Shown here: positions 1-4,099 of the stretch, piece by piece
Layout: every line of letters starts with the position of its first letter
How positions within the stretch are numbered: the stretch's first letter is position 1
Assembly (NCBI GenBank): GCA_028696285.1
Contig: JAQVHJ010000040.1
Location: 1-10,700, forward strand
DNA length: 10,700 nt
Reading direction: 5' to 3'
Origin: a bacterium
GTDB lineage: Bacteria > AUK180 > JAQVHJ01
Notes under the pieces: model-generated
What the model was told of the DNA's origin: nothing
Databases searched by the model: none
The model's input: only the letters and a program-made list of their open reading frames with translations
Position numbers and translations under genes: made by a program

Positions 1-2
1 GG

Positions 3-359
3 GAACATTCAAATAAATTCATAGAAGCCGTTGCAAAGAACCGCCTTCTCGGATTAGGTGAGTTGGAGTTTAGGGAGATTGAAGATTCTGTTGAATATGC
101 AAAGATGCAGAATCTTTCCTGGCTCCTTCTTGAGATATATGCCAATTTAATCTTGAGAGGGAAAAGAGAATATCTGTCAGAGATTAAGAAGATAATGGAG
201 AAGTCAGAGAATAAAATAAGTAATTATAAAGTGAAATTACGCCTGTCTCATTTAGATGATGGATTTAGAAAGGACTCGGAAAGGATATTGAAGGATATCC
301 GGGAAGAGGTAGAAAGAATCAATCTGCATTTTAATCCGAAAATATATGAGGGAAAATGA
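3..359 (+). CDS. C-terminal end of an unrecognised helix-rich protein (5' partial)
   Basis: The reading frame is open from the left edge of the window to a TGA at 357-359, giving 118 residues of a longer protein. An in-frame TTG at 63 exists, but the 20 codons before it read as ordinary protein, so it is probably internal. The segment is charged and looks entirely alpha-helical (leucine-rich stretches such as LSWLLLEIYANLIL, then Lys/Glu-rich helices), like the tail of a TPR or other helical-repeat regulatory protein. I see no catalytic motif and do not recognise the family. The stop codon overlaps the start of the Crp/Fnr-type gene (ATGA at 356-359), so the two are very probably translationally coupled and may act in one regulatory pathway. 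Being a gene end is well supported; any function is not. Confidence 0.75.
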   Translation, partial: EHSNKFIEAVAKNRLLGLGELEFREIEDSVEYAKMQNLSWLLLEIYANLILRGKREYLSEIKKIMEKSENKISNYKVKLRLSHLDDGFRKDSERILKDIREEVERINLHFNPKIYEGK

Positions 360-1057
360 ATAACTGTAATCAGAATGATAAGATCCAGTTTTTAGAGAAG
401 ATCCCGATCTTCCGGGGTTTGTCCTATGAACAGTTAACAGCGATTGCAAGTGTTGCATTTTTTAAGAATTACAAGGAAGATGAGATAATAATAAAGGAGA
501 ATGTTCCGAGTACATTTTTATATATAATCTGTTCGGGGAAGGTCAAGATCGTCAAGGCATCGAAAACCGGAAAGACAAAGATCCTCGGCTTTCTCACCTC
601 CGGAGATTTCTTCGGGGAGATATCATTATTAACGATCTATAATCCTTCTGCAACCGTCCAGTGCAAGGAGGAGACACAGGTTCTCATCCTCGGTCGGGAG
701 GATTTTTTAAATCTGATAAAGACTAACTTTGATATTACGAGGAAGATCCTTGAAGAGATCAGCACGCGTTTATACCATGCAGATATTGAGATAGTTGACT
801 TGAGTTTTGAATCCATTACGCACAGATTTGTTAATACACTCATTCTTCTCGGGCAGAGAACCCCGGAAGTTGATAAGAACCAGATGATAATTAATATACC
901 CCTTACACATAAGGAACTTGCAGAGATTATCGGCACACGCCGTGAATTCATAACAAAGTTCATAAGCAACCTGAAGAAGGAAGGACTGATCGAGATCCTT
1001 AAGGACAGGAGAATTCTACTGAAGGATATCAAAGGCCTTCGTAATTTAATTGAATAA
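356..1057 (+). CDS. Crp/Fnr-family transcriptional regulator, cassette arginine missing
   Basis: This 233-residue protein has the normal Crp/Fnr length and order. A cyclic-nucleotide-binding-like beta-barrel spans about residues 13-128, a long dimerisation helix about 128-150, and a Crp-type winged helix-turn-helix about 183-222 (LTHKELAEIIGTRREFITKF, then a KKEGLIEI wing). The barrel keeps the cassette start GDFFGEISLL (83-92), but the arginine that binds cAMP phosphate in true CRP is replaced (NPSATV, 96-101), so cAMP is an unlikely ligand. The Fnr four-cysteine N-terminus is also absent (only C4, C59 and C103). The recognition helix keeps Arg-Glu (R196, E197), with Lys201 where CRP has Arg, so the target may be CRP-like (inference). 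The ATG overlaps the previous stop by 4 nt, with a GAGGG about 3 nt upstream. The family call is secure; ligand and targets are unknown. Confidence 0.93.
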   Translation: MNNCNQNDKIQFLEKIPIFRGLSYEQLTAIASVAFFKNYKEDEIIIKENVPSTFLYIICSGKVKIVKASKTGKTKILGFLTSGDFFGEISLLTIYNPSATVQCKEETQVLILGREDFLNLIKTNFDITRKILEEISTRLYHADIEIVDLSFESITHRFVNTLILLGQRTPEVDKNQMIINIPLTHKELAEIIGTRREFITKFISNLKKEGLIEILKDRRILLKDIKGLRNLIE

Positions 1058-1149
1058 TTTCTAACATTGGCATCCCAGCAACAAAGATAAAAGATTTTAA
1101 CAAAAAAGTGTGAAATAGTAAAACCTACTGAACACGCAGATCACGCTGC

Positions 1150-1275
1150 TTATTTGTATTAAATAATAAAGCTACTTAGAACCAAAAAGCAAGTGATACT
1201 TAAATAAAATCTGAATGTAATTTCGACAGGGATTATAAGGATTAAGAAGAGAATAAATAAATCGTGATTGGTGAT
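1150..1275 (+). repeat. Direct repeat R1, copy 1
   Basis: About 126 bp matching 1573-1698 at a constant offset of 423, with only a few mismatches (for example at 1207, 1230 and 1270). It runs from the TTATTTGTATTAAATAATAA linker through the GAACCAA box and GATTATAAGGATTAAGAAGA to the first GTGANNN heptamer. Beyond this point the copies diverge in sequence but keep the same architecture. Confidence 0.93.
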
Positions 1276-1284
1276 GCGTGATTC
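1264..1284 (+). repeat. Heptamer array, 3 units of GTGANNN
   Basis: Three consecutive 7-bp units: GTGATTG, GTGATGC, GTGATTC. The two equivalent arrays at 1687 and 2250 keep the GTGA core and the unit number but differ in the last three bases. Confidence 0.85.
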
Positions 1285-1306
1285 GAAAGAAAAATATTTT
1301 TTCACC

Positions 1307-1333
1307 GCAGAGGACGCAGAGTTCGCAGAGAAT
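1307..1333 (+). repeat. Nonamer array GCAGAGNNN, 3 units
   Basis: TTCACC at 1301-1306 heads GCAGAGGAC, GCAGAGTTC, GCAGAGAAT. It is followed directly by a second TTCACC and a different nonamer family. Confidence 0.85.
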
Positions 1334-1341
1334 TTTTCACC

Positions 1342-1368
1342 GCTGACCACGCGGACCACGCTGAAAGA
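1342..1368 (+). repeat. Nonamer array GCTGACCAC-type, 3 units
   Basis: TTCACC at 1336-1341 heads GCTGACCAC, GCGGACCAC, GCTGAAAGA. Confidence 0.8.
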
Positions 1369-1455
1369 AATACTTAGTTGATTTTAAGATGATAATGATA
1401 TACTGCACCAGAAAGCGACTAATACTTAAGAATCAATTGAGTGTTCTTTTTCACC

Positions 1456-1482
1456 ACGGAGAACACTGAGAACACGGAGAAA
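1456..1482 (+). repeat. Nonamer array ACGGAGAAC-type, 3 units
   Basis: TTCACC at 1450-1455 heads ACGGAGAAC, ACTGAGAAC, ACGGAGAAA. A closely similar array lies on the minus strand at about 3239-3270. Confidence 0.85.
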
Positions 1483-1521
1483 AATATATTTGTTTCAAAC
1501 TTGAAACTCGAACTCGAACTG

Positions 1522-1544
1522 AAAATTCAACAGTGTTGAATTTT
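1522..1544. repeat. Perfect hairpin, 10-bp stem, 3-nt loop
   Basis: AAAATTCAAC, loop AGT, GTTGAATTTT. It is followed by one more T only and the stem is AT-rich, so an intrinsic terminator is possible but weak. It lies between two repeat units. Confidence 0.85.
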
Positions 1545-1549
1545 TAACC

Positions 1550-1570
1550 GCTGACCACGCTGACCATGCT
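1550..1570 (+). repeat. Nonamer array GCTGACCAY, 2+ units
   Basis: GCTGACCAC, GCTGACCAT, then a partial GCTG, preceded by TTTAACC rather than TTCACC. It leads into the linker and box of repeat R1 copy 2. A two-unit degenerate array (ACGCAGATC, ACGCTGCTT) at 1134-1151 holds the same place before R1 copy 1. Confidence 0.75.
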
Positions 1571-1572
1571 GT

Positions 1573-1698
1573 TTATTTGTATTAAATAATAAAGCTACTT
1601 AGAACCAAAAAGCAAGTGATACTTAAATAACATCTGAATGTAATTTCGACAGTGATTATAAGGATTAAGAAGAGAATAAATAAATCGTGATTTGTGAA
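1573..1698 (+). repeat. Direct repeat R1, copy 2
   Basis: Second copy of the 126-bp repeat at 1150-1275. Its right half also belongs to the longer duplication that starts at 1648, so three partly overlapping generations of duplication can be read at this locus. Confidence 0.93.
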
Positions 1699-1707
1699 CT
1701 GTGAACT
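1687..1707 (+). repeat. Heptamer array, 3 units of GTGANNN
   Basis: Units GTGATTT, GTGAACT, GTGAACT. Positional equivalent of the arrays at 1264-1284 and 2250-2270. Confidence 0.85.
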
Positions 1708-1730
1708 GAAAGACAAAATATTTTTTCACC

Positions 1731-1757
1731 GCAGAGGACGCAGAGGACGCAGAGGAG
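1731..1757 (+). repeat. Nonamer array GCAGAGGAC, 3 units
   Basis: TTCACC at 1725-1730 heads GCAGAGGAC, GCAGAGGAC, GCAGAGGAG. Confidence 0.9.
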
Positions 1758-1782
1758 AAACGCTTCGCATTGAAAAATTAAG

Positions 1783-1810
1783 ATTGAAAATTGTAAATTG
1801 AAAATTGGGA
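1783..1810 (+). repeat. Heptamer array, 4 units of ATTGNNN
   Basis: Units ATTGAAA, ATTGTAA, ATTGAAA, ATTGGGA. The duplicated array at 2345-2379 has five units, so this array behaves as a variable-number tandem repeat. Confidence 0.9.
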
Positions 1811-1950
1811 GTATCGCATTGTAAATAATGGAGCAAATGTTCTGTACATTTACTACTTAACAAGATATCGGATGTGTTATCAACTACCGAACACTTCAGA
1901 GACATGGTAAGGATTAATGAAGAAATAGGTAAAAACTACCATTATCACAT

Positions 1951-1978
1951 TCCATCCTCCACCTTCCACTTTCCACTA
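1951..1978 (+). repeat. Heptamer array, 4 units of TCCANNN
   Basis: Units TCCATCC, TCCACCT, TCCACTT, TCCACTA, placed immediately 5' of the hairpin at 1979-2001. Confidence 0.88.
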
Positions 1979-2001
1979 TTTAAAGAGCCGCGCTCTTTAA
2001 A
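1979..2001. repeat. Perfect hairpin, 10-bp stem, 3-nt loop
   Basis: TTTAAAGAGC, loop CGC, GCTCTTTAAA. The duplicate at 2548-2570 changes only in the loop (TGC), so the stem is intact in both copies. Confidence 0.92.
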
Positions 2002-2010
2002 TATAACAGG

Positions 2011-2038
2011 GACTTGTACGAGACTTGTACGAGACTTT
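2011..2038 (+). repeat. 11-bp tandem repeat, 2.5 units
   Basis: GACTTGTACGA twice, then GACTTT. A diverged inverted counterpart lies on the minus strand at about 3437-3409 (GGGACTTTTACGAGACTTGT). The second R2 copy has only one unit here. Confidence 0.88.
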
Positions 2039-2041
2039 AAA

Positions 2042-2069
2042 TCCCGATACTTTTCTTAAAAGATCGGGA
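2042..2069. repeat. TCCCGAT/ATCGGGA hairpin, copy 1
   Basis: Outer stem TCCCGAT/ATCGGGA with one bulged A, inner stem CTTTT/AAAAG, loop CTT (28 nt in all). A segment ending in CGCTTCGCTTGTCGCAGGT follows it, as it does after the copy at 2776. The inner stems of the two copies differ by compensatory changes. Confidence 0.9.
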
Positions 2070-2249
2070 CGCCTTCGCTTCGCTTGTCGCAGGTGAATGG
2101 AACGGATGGGAAAAGATTAAGAATTACTTAGTTGATTTTAAGATGATAATGATATACTGAACAAAAAAGCAAGTGATACTTAAGCAACTGGAAAATGTAA
2201 AATATTTTTTGACAGGGATTATAAGGATTAAGAAGAGAATGTATAAATC

Positions 2250-2270
2250 GTGATTTGTGAACTGTGAATC
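2250..2270 (+). repeat. Heptamer array, 3 units of GTGANNN
   Basis: Units GTGATTT, GTGAACT, GTGAATC, in the second copy of the R2 repeat. Confidence 0.85.
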
Positions 2271-2292
2271 GAAAGAAAAATATTTTTTCACC

Positions 2293-2319
2293 GCAGAGGA
2301 CGCAGAGGACGCAGAGGAG
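2293..2319 (+). repeat. Nonamer array GCAGAGGAC, 3 units
   Basis: Same array as at 1731-1757, in the second R2 copy. Confidence 0.9.
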
Positions 2320-2344
2320 AAACGCTTCGCATTGAAAAATTAAG

Positions 2345-2379
2345 ATTGAAAATTGTACATTGAAAATTGAAAATTGGGA
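2345..2379 (+). repeat. Heptamer array, 5 units of ATTGNNN
   Basis: Units ATTGAAA, ATTGTAC, ATTGAAA, ATTGAAA, ATTGGGA. It has one unit more than the copy at 1783-1810, which accounts for the 7-nt length difference there between the two R2 copies. Confidence 0.9.
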
Positions 2380-2519
2380 GTATCGCATTGTAAATAATGG
2401 AGCAAATGTTCTTTACATTTACTACTTAACAAGATATCGGATGTGTTATCAACTACCGAACACTTCAGAGACATGGTAAGGATTAATGAAGAAATAGGTA
2501 AAAACTACCATTATCACAT

Positions 2520-2547
2520 TCCATCCTCCACCTTCCACTTTCCACTA
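2520..2547 (+). repeat. Heptamer array, 4 units of TCCANNN
   Basis: Identical four-unit array in the second R2 copy, again directly abutting a hairpin (2548-2570). Confidence 0.88.
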
Positions 2548-2570
2548 TTTAAAGAGCTGCGCTCTTTAAA
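2548..2570. repeat. Perfect hairpin, 10-bp stem, 3-nt loop (copy 2)
   Basis: TTTAAAGAGC, loop TGC, GCTCTTTAAA. The single difference from 1979-2001 is in the loop. Confidence 0.92.
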
Positions 2571-2775
2571 TATAACAGGGACTTGTAGGAGATTAAAAAT
2601 TAAAAAGAAAGATAAAGATATATAAACAGGGAACGGAAGGGAATTGAAGGGAAAAATATATAATATTGAAAATTTTAGATTTTAGATTGAAAATTGGGAA
2701 TATAGCATTATAAATGATGATGCGGATGTTTAAAGCAATTGATGCTTAACAAAAAAGAGGATGCGAGAAGAATGA

Positions 2776-2803
2776 TCCCGATAGTTTCAAAGAAACATCG
2801 GGA
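2776..2803. repeat. TCCCGAT/ATCGGGA hairpin, copy 2
   Basis: Same 28-nt layout as 2042-2069: outer stem, bulged A, inner stem GTTTC/GAAAC, loop AAA. Two inner base pairs differ from copy 1, and both arms have changed so that pairing is kept. Confidence 0.9.
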
Positions 2804-2943
2804 CGTCTGCGCTTCGCTTGTCGCAGGTTTAAACAGGATTAAGAAGAGAAATATACATATATACTTAAAGATTATGAAGATATACTGAACTAAAAATCGA
2901 ATGATACTTTTACATAAATTGAATGTGTTCTATTCGCAACTGC

Positions 2944-2972
2944 AAATCATGCTCATTGCATTCGCATGATTT
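2944..2972. repeat. Hairpin, 9-bp perfect stem
   Basis: AAATCATGC, an 11-nt loop (2953-2963), GCATGATTT. It is followed 7 nt later by the GC-rich hairpin at 2980-2994. No T-run follows, so it is not an obvious terminator. Confidence 0.8.
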
Positions 2973-2979
2973 TACACTG

Positions 2980-2994
2980 CCCGGAAATACCGGG
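2980..2994. repeat. GC-rich hairpin CCCGG-AAATA-CCGGG
   Basis: A perfect 5-bp GC stem with a 5-nt loop, extendable by TG/CA past a bulge. It is followed by ACAATGCAAG with no T-run. It lies just left of the nested inverted-repeat element. Confidence 0.75.
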
Positions 2995-3014
2995 ACAATG
3001 CAAGAAAAAACATT

Positions 3015-3217
3015 TATAAACAGGTCGCCATAACTATGTTATCCTATATTAACGGATAGATACAGAGAAAAACAAAACTATTGATAAATTCAACTGAAAA
3101 ATAATTAATATTCATTTAATAAGAATTTTTTTATATTAATCAATTCAATTTTTTATGTTTTGTTTTTATACTGTTCTATCCGTTAATGATGAATGCAAAG
3201 CATTCAACCTGTTTATA
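3015..3217. mobile_element. Nested inverted-repeat element, possible MITE-like or structured element
   Basis: The ends are perfect 11-bp inverted repeats (TATAAACAGGT 3015-3025, ACCTGTTTATA 3207-3217). A second perfect 11-bp pair lies inside (TAACGGATAGA 3050-3060, TCTATCCGTTA 3175-3185), with similarity continuing inward through AAAACAAAAC on one arm and GTTTTGTTTT on the other. Each arm carries its own small 3-nt-loop hairpin between the outer and inner pairs: ATAAC-TAT-GTTAT at 3030-3042 and GAATGC-AAA-GCATTC at 3191-3205. There is no ORF of note. Size and TA-bounded ends fit a MITE, but I see no clear target-site duplication beyond a possible TA. Confidence 0.5.
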
Positions 3218-3238
3218 GATTACATTTAAATATTTAAT

Positions 3239-3613
3239 ATTCTCCGTGTTCTCAGTGTCTCCGTGGTGAAAAATCACATTCTCTAGCTGTCTAAGTATCA
3301 ACTGCTTCTTGGTTCAAAGTAACAAGTTTATTGTATTACAAATATTCCTAGAACTGATTTATTCCCTTCATGCTCTTTGTGTACTTCATGGTGAAATACA
3401 TTTTTTTTCTCTTACAAGTCTCGTAAAAGTCCCTGTTGAAATTACACTCACTTGATTTCAAAGTATCAACTGCGAATTGGTTCAGAGTATCAAAAGATAA
3501 AAGAACTATATTAACATTTTTCAATCTTACTTTTTCAATGCATAGCTTCTTGGTTCTAATTACCAATTTATTTACCGCAATAAAGCAGTGTGTTCGGTGT
3601 GCTCGGTAGTTGA
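3239..3613 (-). repeat. Minus-strand array of three composite repeat units
   Basis: Read 5'-3' on the minus strand from 3613, the order is a degenerate nonamer array (about 3613-3585), box GAACCAAGAAGC (3556-3541), box GAACCAA...TGATACTT (3485-3461), ACAGGGA (3436-3430), an ACGAGACTTGTA segment (3424-3413), TTCACCATGAAG with nonamer period (3393-3365), an ATTTGTAATACAATAAA linker, box GAACCAAGAAGC...TGATACTTAG (3315-3291), then TTCACC heading an ACGGAGAAC-type array (3270-3239). Element order and linkers match the plus-strand units at 1134-1482 and 1550-2038, so these are inverted, more diverged copies. Confidence 0.8.
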
Positions 3614-3647
3614 TAAAATATTTGATTTTCTTTGTGCTCGATGTTTA

Positions 3648-3676
3648 TCCCGATTTCAGCTGTATCTTCATCGGGA
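3648..3676. repeat. TCCCGAT/ATCGGGA hairpin, copy 3 (open loop)
   Basis: The outer 7-bp stem is perfect, but the interior is 15 nt with no clear inner stem. It sits in the minus-oriented part of the repeat region. Confidence 0.75.
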
Positions 3677-3692
3677 CTGCTTTGTTGGTGGT

Positions 3693-3720
3693 AAGTGGAG
3701 GATGAATGGTGTATAGTGAA
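3693..3720 (-). repeat. Inverted, diverged TCCANNN-type heptamer array
   Basis: Read on the minus strand the units are TTCACTA, TACACCA, TTCATCC, TCCACTT, a diverged relative of the arrays at 1951 and 2520. It lies close to a TCCCGAT...ATCGGGA hairpin, the type that follows the plus-strand units. Confidence 0.7.
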
Positions 3721-3786
3721 AATAAGAGTAAGAAAATAAATCAGAAGCACACAGCATTATGTATCAAATGTTTGTAATACAATTCT

Positions 3787-3842
3787 TACCGCTTACCGTT
3801 CACCGTTTACCGTTCACCGTTTACCGTTCACCGCTTACCGTT
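3787..3842 (-). repeat. Heptamer array, 8 units (GTRARCG on the minus strand)
   Basis: Eight uninterrupted 7-bp units of YACCGYT on the plus strand, mostly alternating TACCGTT and CACCGTT. On the minus strand they read GTAAACG/GTGAACG, so they belong to the same GTRANNN class as the arrays at 1264, 1687 and 2250. Confidence 0.95.
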
Positions 3843-3864
3843 TACTATATCATTATATATTATA

Positions 3865-3878
3865 GTGTTATTTCACAC
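3865..3878. promoter_or_regulatory. Imperfect dyad GTGTTA-TT-TCACAC, possible operator
   Basis: Half-sites GTGT/ACAC, with one broken pair next to them, centred about 183 bp before the predicted sigma-54 start. That is a normal distance for an enhancer-binding-protein site. A short palindrome CACAT-T-ATGTG overlaps at 3876-3886. Spacing does not fit the CRP (N6) or NifA (TGT-N10-ACA) consensus. Weak. Confidence 0.25.
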
Positions 3879-3982
3879 ATTATGTGGTTAGTCTCTTTTA
3901 GGAATTTATAGATTTTCAACTATCCCTTTCAAAAATTAGATTTATCCTCTCTGCAAGATTCCCTCAATAATTTAAATATCCC

Positions 3983-4010
3983 CAACAACAGGTAATTTAT
4001 CCTGTTGTGG
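3983..4010. promoter_or_regulatory. 10-bp dyad upstream of the sigma-54 promoter, candidate activator site
   Basis: CAACAACAGG (3983-3992), spacer TAATTTAT, CCTGTTGTGG (4001-4010), with one mismatch in ten pairs. It is followed by an A-run, not a T-run, on the coding strand, and no T-run follows it on the other strand, so it is unlikely to be a terminator. Its centre lies about 58 bp before the predicted start, closer than usual for an enhancer-binding protein. It could instead be a repressor operator. Confidence 0.5.
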
Positions 4011-4027
4011 AAAAAAACACATTGGGC

Positions 4028-4043
4028 TTGGCACAATACTTGC
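4028..4043 (+). promoter_or_regulatory. Sigma-54 (RpoN) -24/-12 promoter
   Basis: TTGGCAC (4028-4034), five bases, then TTGC (4040-4043). The invariant GG (4030-4031) and GC (4042-4043) are separated by exactly 10 nt, as in the TGGCAC-N5-TTGC consensus. The predicted start is near 4055, giving a leader of about 45 nt with a good Shine-Dalgarno site before the ATG at 4100. Transcription would need an ATP-dependent activator, and none is encoded in this window. Confidence 0.85.
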
Positions 4044-4084
4044 CCATTAATAAAATAGTTTGATGGTCTTTTAAAGAGGAAAAC

Positions 4085-4091
4085 AAGGAGG
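4085..4091 (+). promoter_or_regulatory. Shine-Dalgarno site AAGGAGG deciding the ATG at 4100
   Basis: A full-consensus AAGGAGG ends 8 nt before ATG 4100. A TTG at 4097 is in frame and only one codon upstream, but the ATG is the better start. Confidence 0.85.
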
Positions 4092-4099
4092 AGTTTTTG

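Larger units (their letters stand above)
1648..2018 (+). repeat. Direct repeat R2, copy 1 (371 bp)
   Basis: Nearly identical to 2211-2587. The offset is 563 at the left end and 569 at the right end. The shift comes from a loss of 1 nt near 1713 and the gain of one 7-bp unit in the ATTGNNN array of copy 2. The unit holds a GTGANNN heptamer array, a nonamer array, an ATTGNNN array, a TCCANNN array and a 10-bp-stem hairpin. A more diverged partial copy is readable at about 2684-2755. Confidence 0.95.
2211..2587 (+). repeat. Direct repeat R2, copy 2 (377 bp)
   Basis: Second copy of 1648-2018, separated from it by 192 bp. It differs by scattered substitutions, one single-base deletion and one extra heptamer. 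The following 11-mer array is expanded after copy 1 (2011-2038) but not after copy 2. Confidence 0.95.
1058..4027. other. About 3 kb repeat-rich region without convincing genes
   Basis: This AT-rich stretch between the regulator and the sigma-54 promoter has only short ORFs, and these fall inside repeats. It is built of composite units, each made of a 9-bp-period array headed by TTCACC, an AT-rich linker, a box GAACCAA...TGATACTTA, and often a 7-bp-period GTGANNN array. Plus-strand boxes lie at 1179-1203, 1405-1429, 1602-1626, 2159-2183 and 2887-2911. Minus-strand boxes lie at 3291-3317, 3461-3485 and 3541-3556. Hairpins and a nested inverted repeat lie between the two orientations. I see no clear terminator after the regulator gene, no tRNA or rRNA, and no CRISPR array. 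Confidence 0.85.

Noticed and set aside
1690..2265. GTGA heptamers as binding sites for the neighbouring Crp-type regulator
   Set aside because: CRP-type sites are inverted pairs with N6 spacing; these are direct 7-bp repeats and no TGTGA-N6-TCACA was seen, so the idea has no sequence support.
1159..2388. Minus-strand ORFs at 1159-1359 and 2128-2388
   Set aside because: They translate the nonamer arrays (LCVLCVLCGEK-type peptides), a familiar artefact of such repeats, and otherwise read through linkers.
1874..2625. Two nearly identical ORFs of about 60 codons (1874-2059 and 2443-2625)
   Set aside because: They lie wholly within the R2 direct repeat and are copies of each other because the DNA is duplicated. 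They run through heptamer arrays and a hairpin, have non-ATG starts and no convincing ribosome site.
3348..3750. Minus-strand ORFs at 3348-3566 and 3568-3750
   Set aside because: They follow the inverted repeat units, lack a ribosome site and resemble no protein; the frames are open by chance in AT-rich repeats.
3787..3842. CRISPR-like array
   Set aside because: The period is 7 bp without spacers; no repeat of 23-40 bp with unique spacers exists in the window.
3983..4010. Intrinsic terminator before the secreted-protein operon
   Set aside because: The stem is followed by an A-run on the plus strand and by no T-run on the minus strand, so a regulatory dyad fits better.
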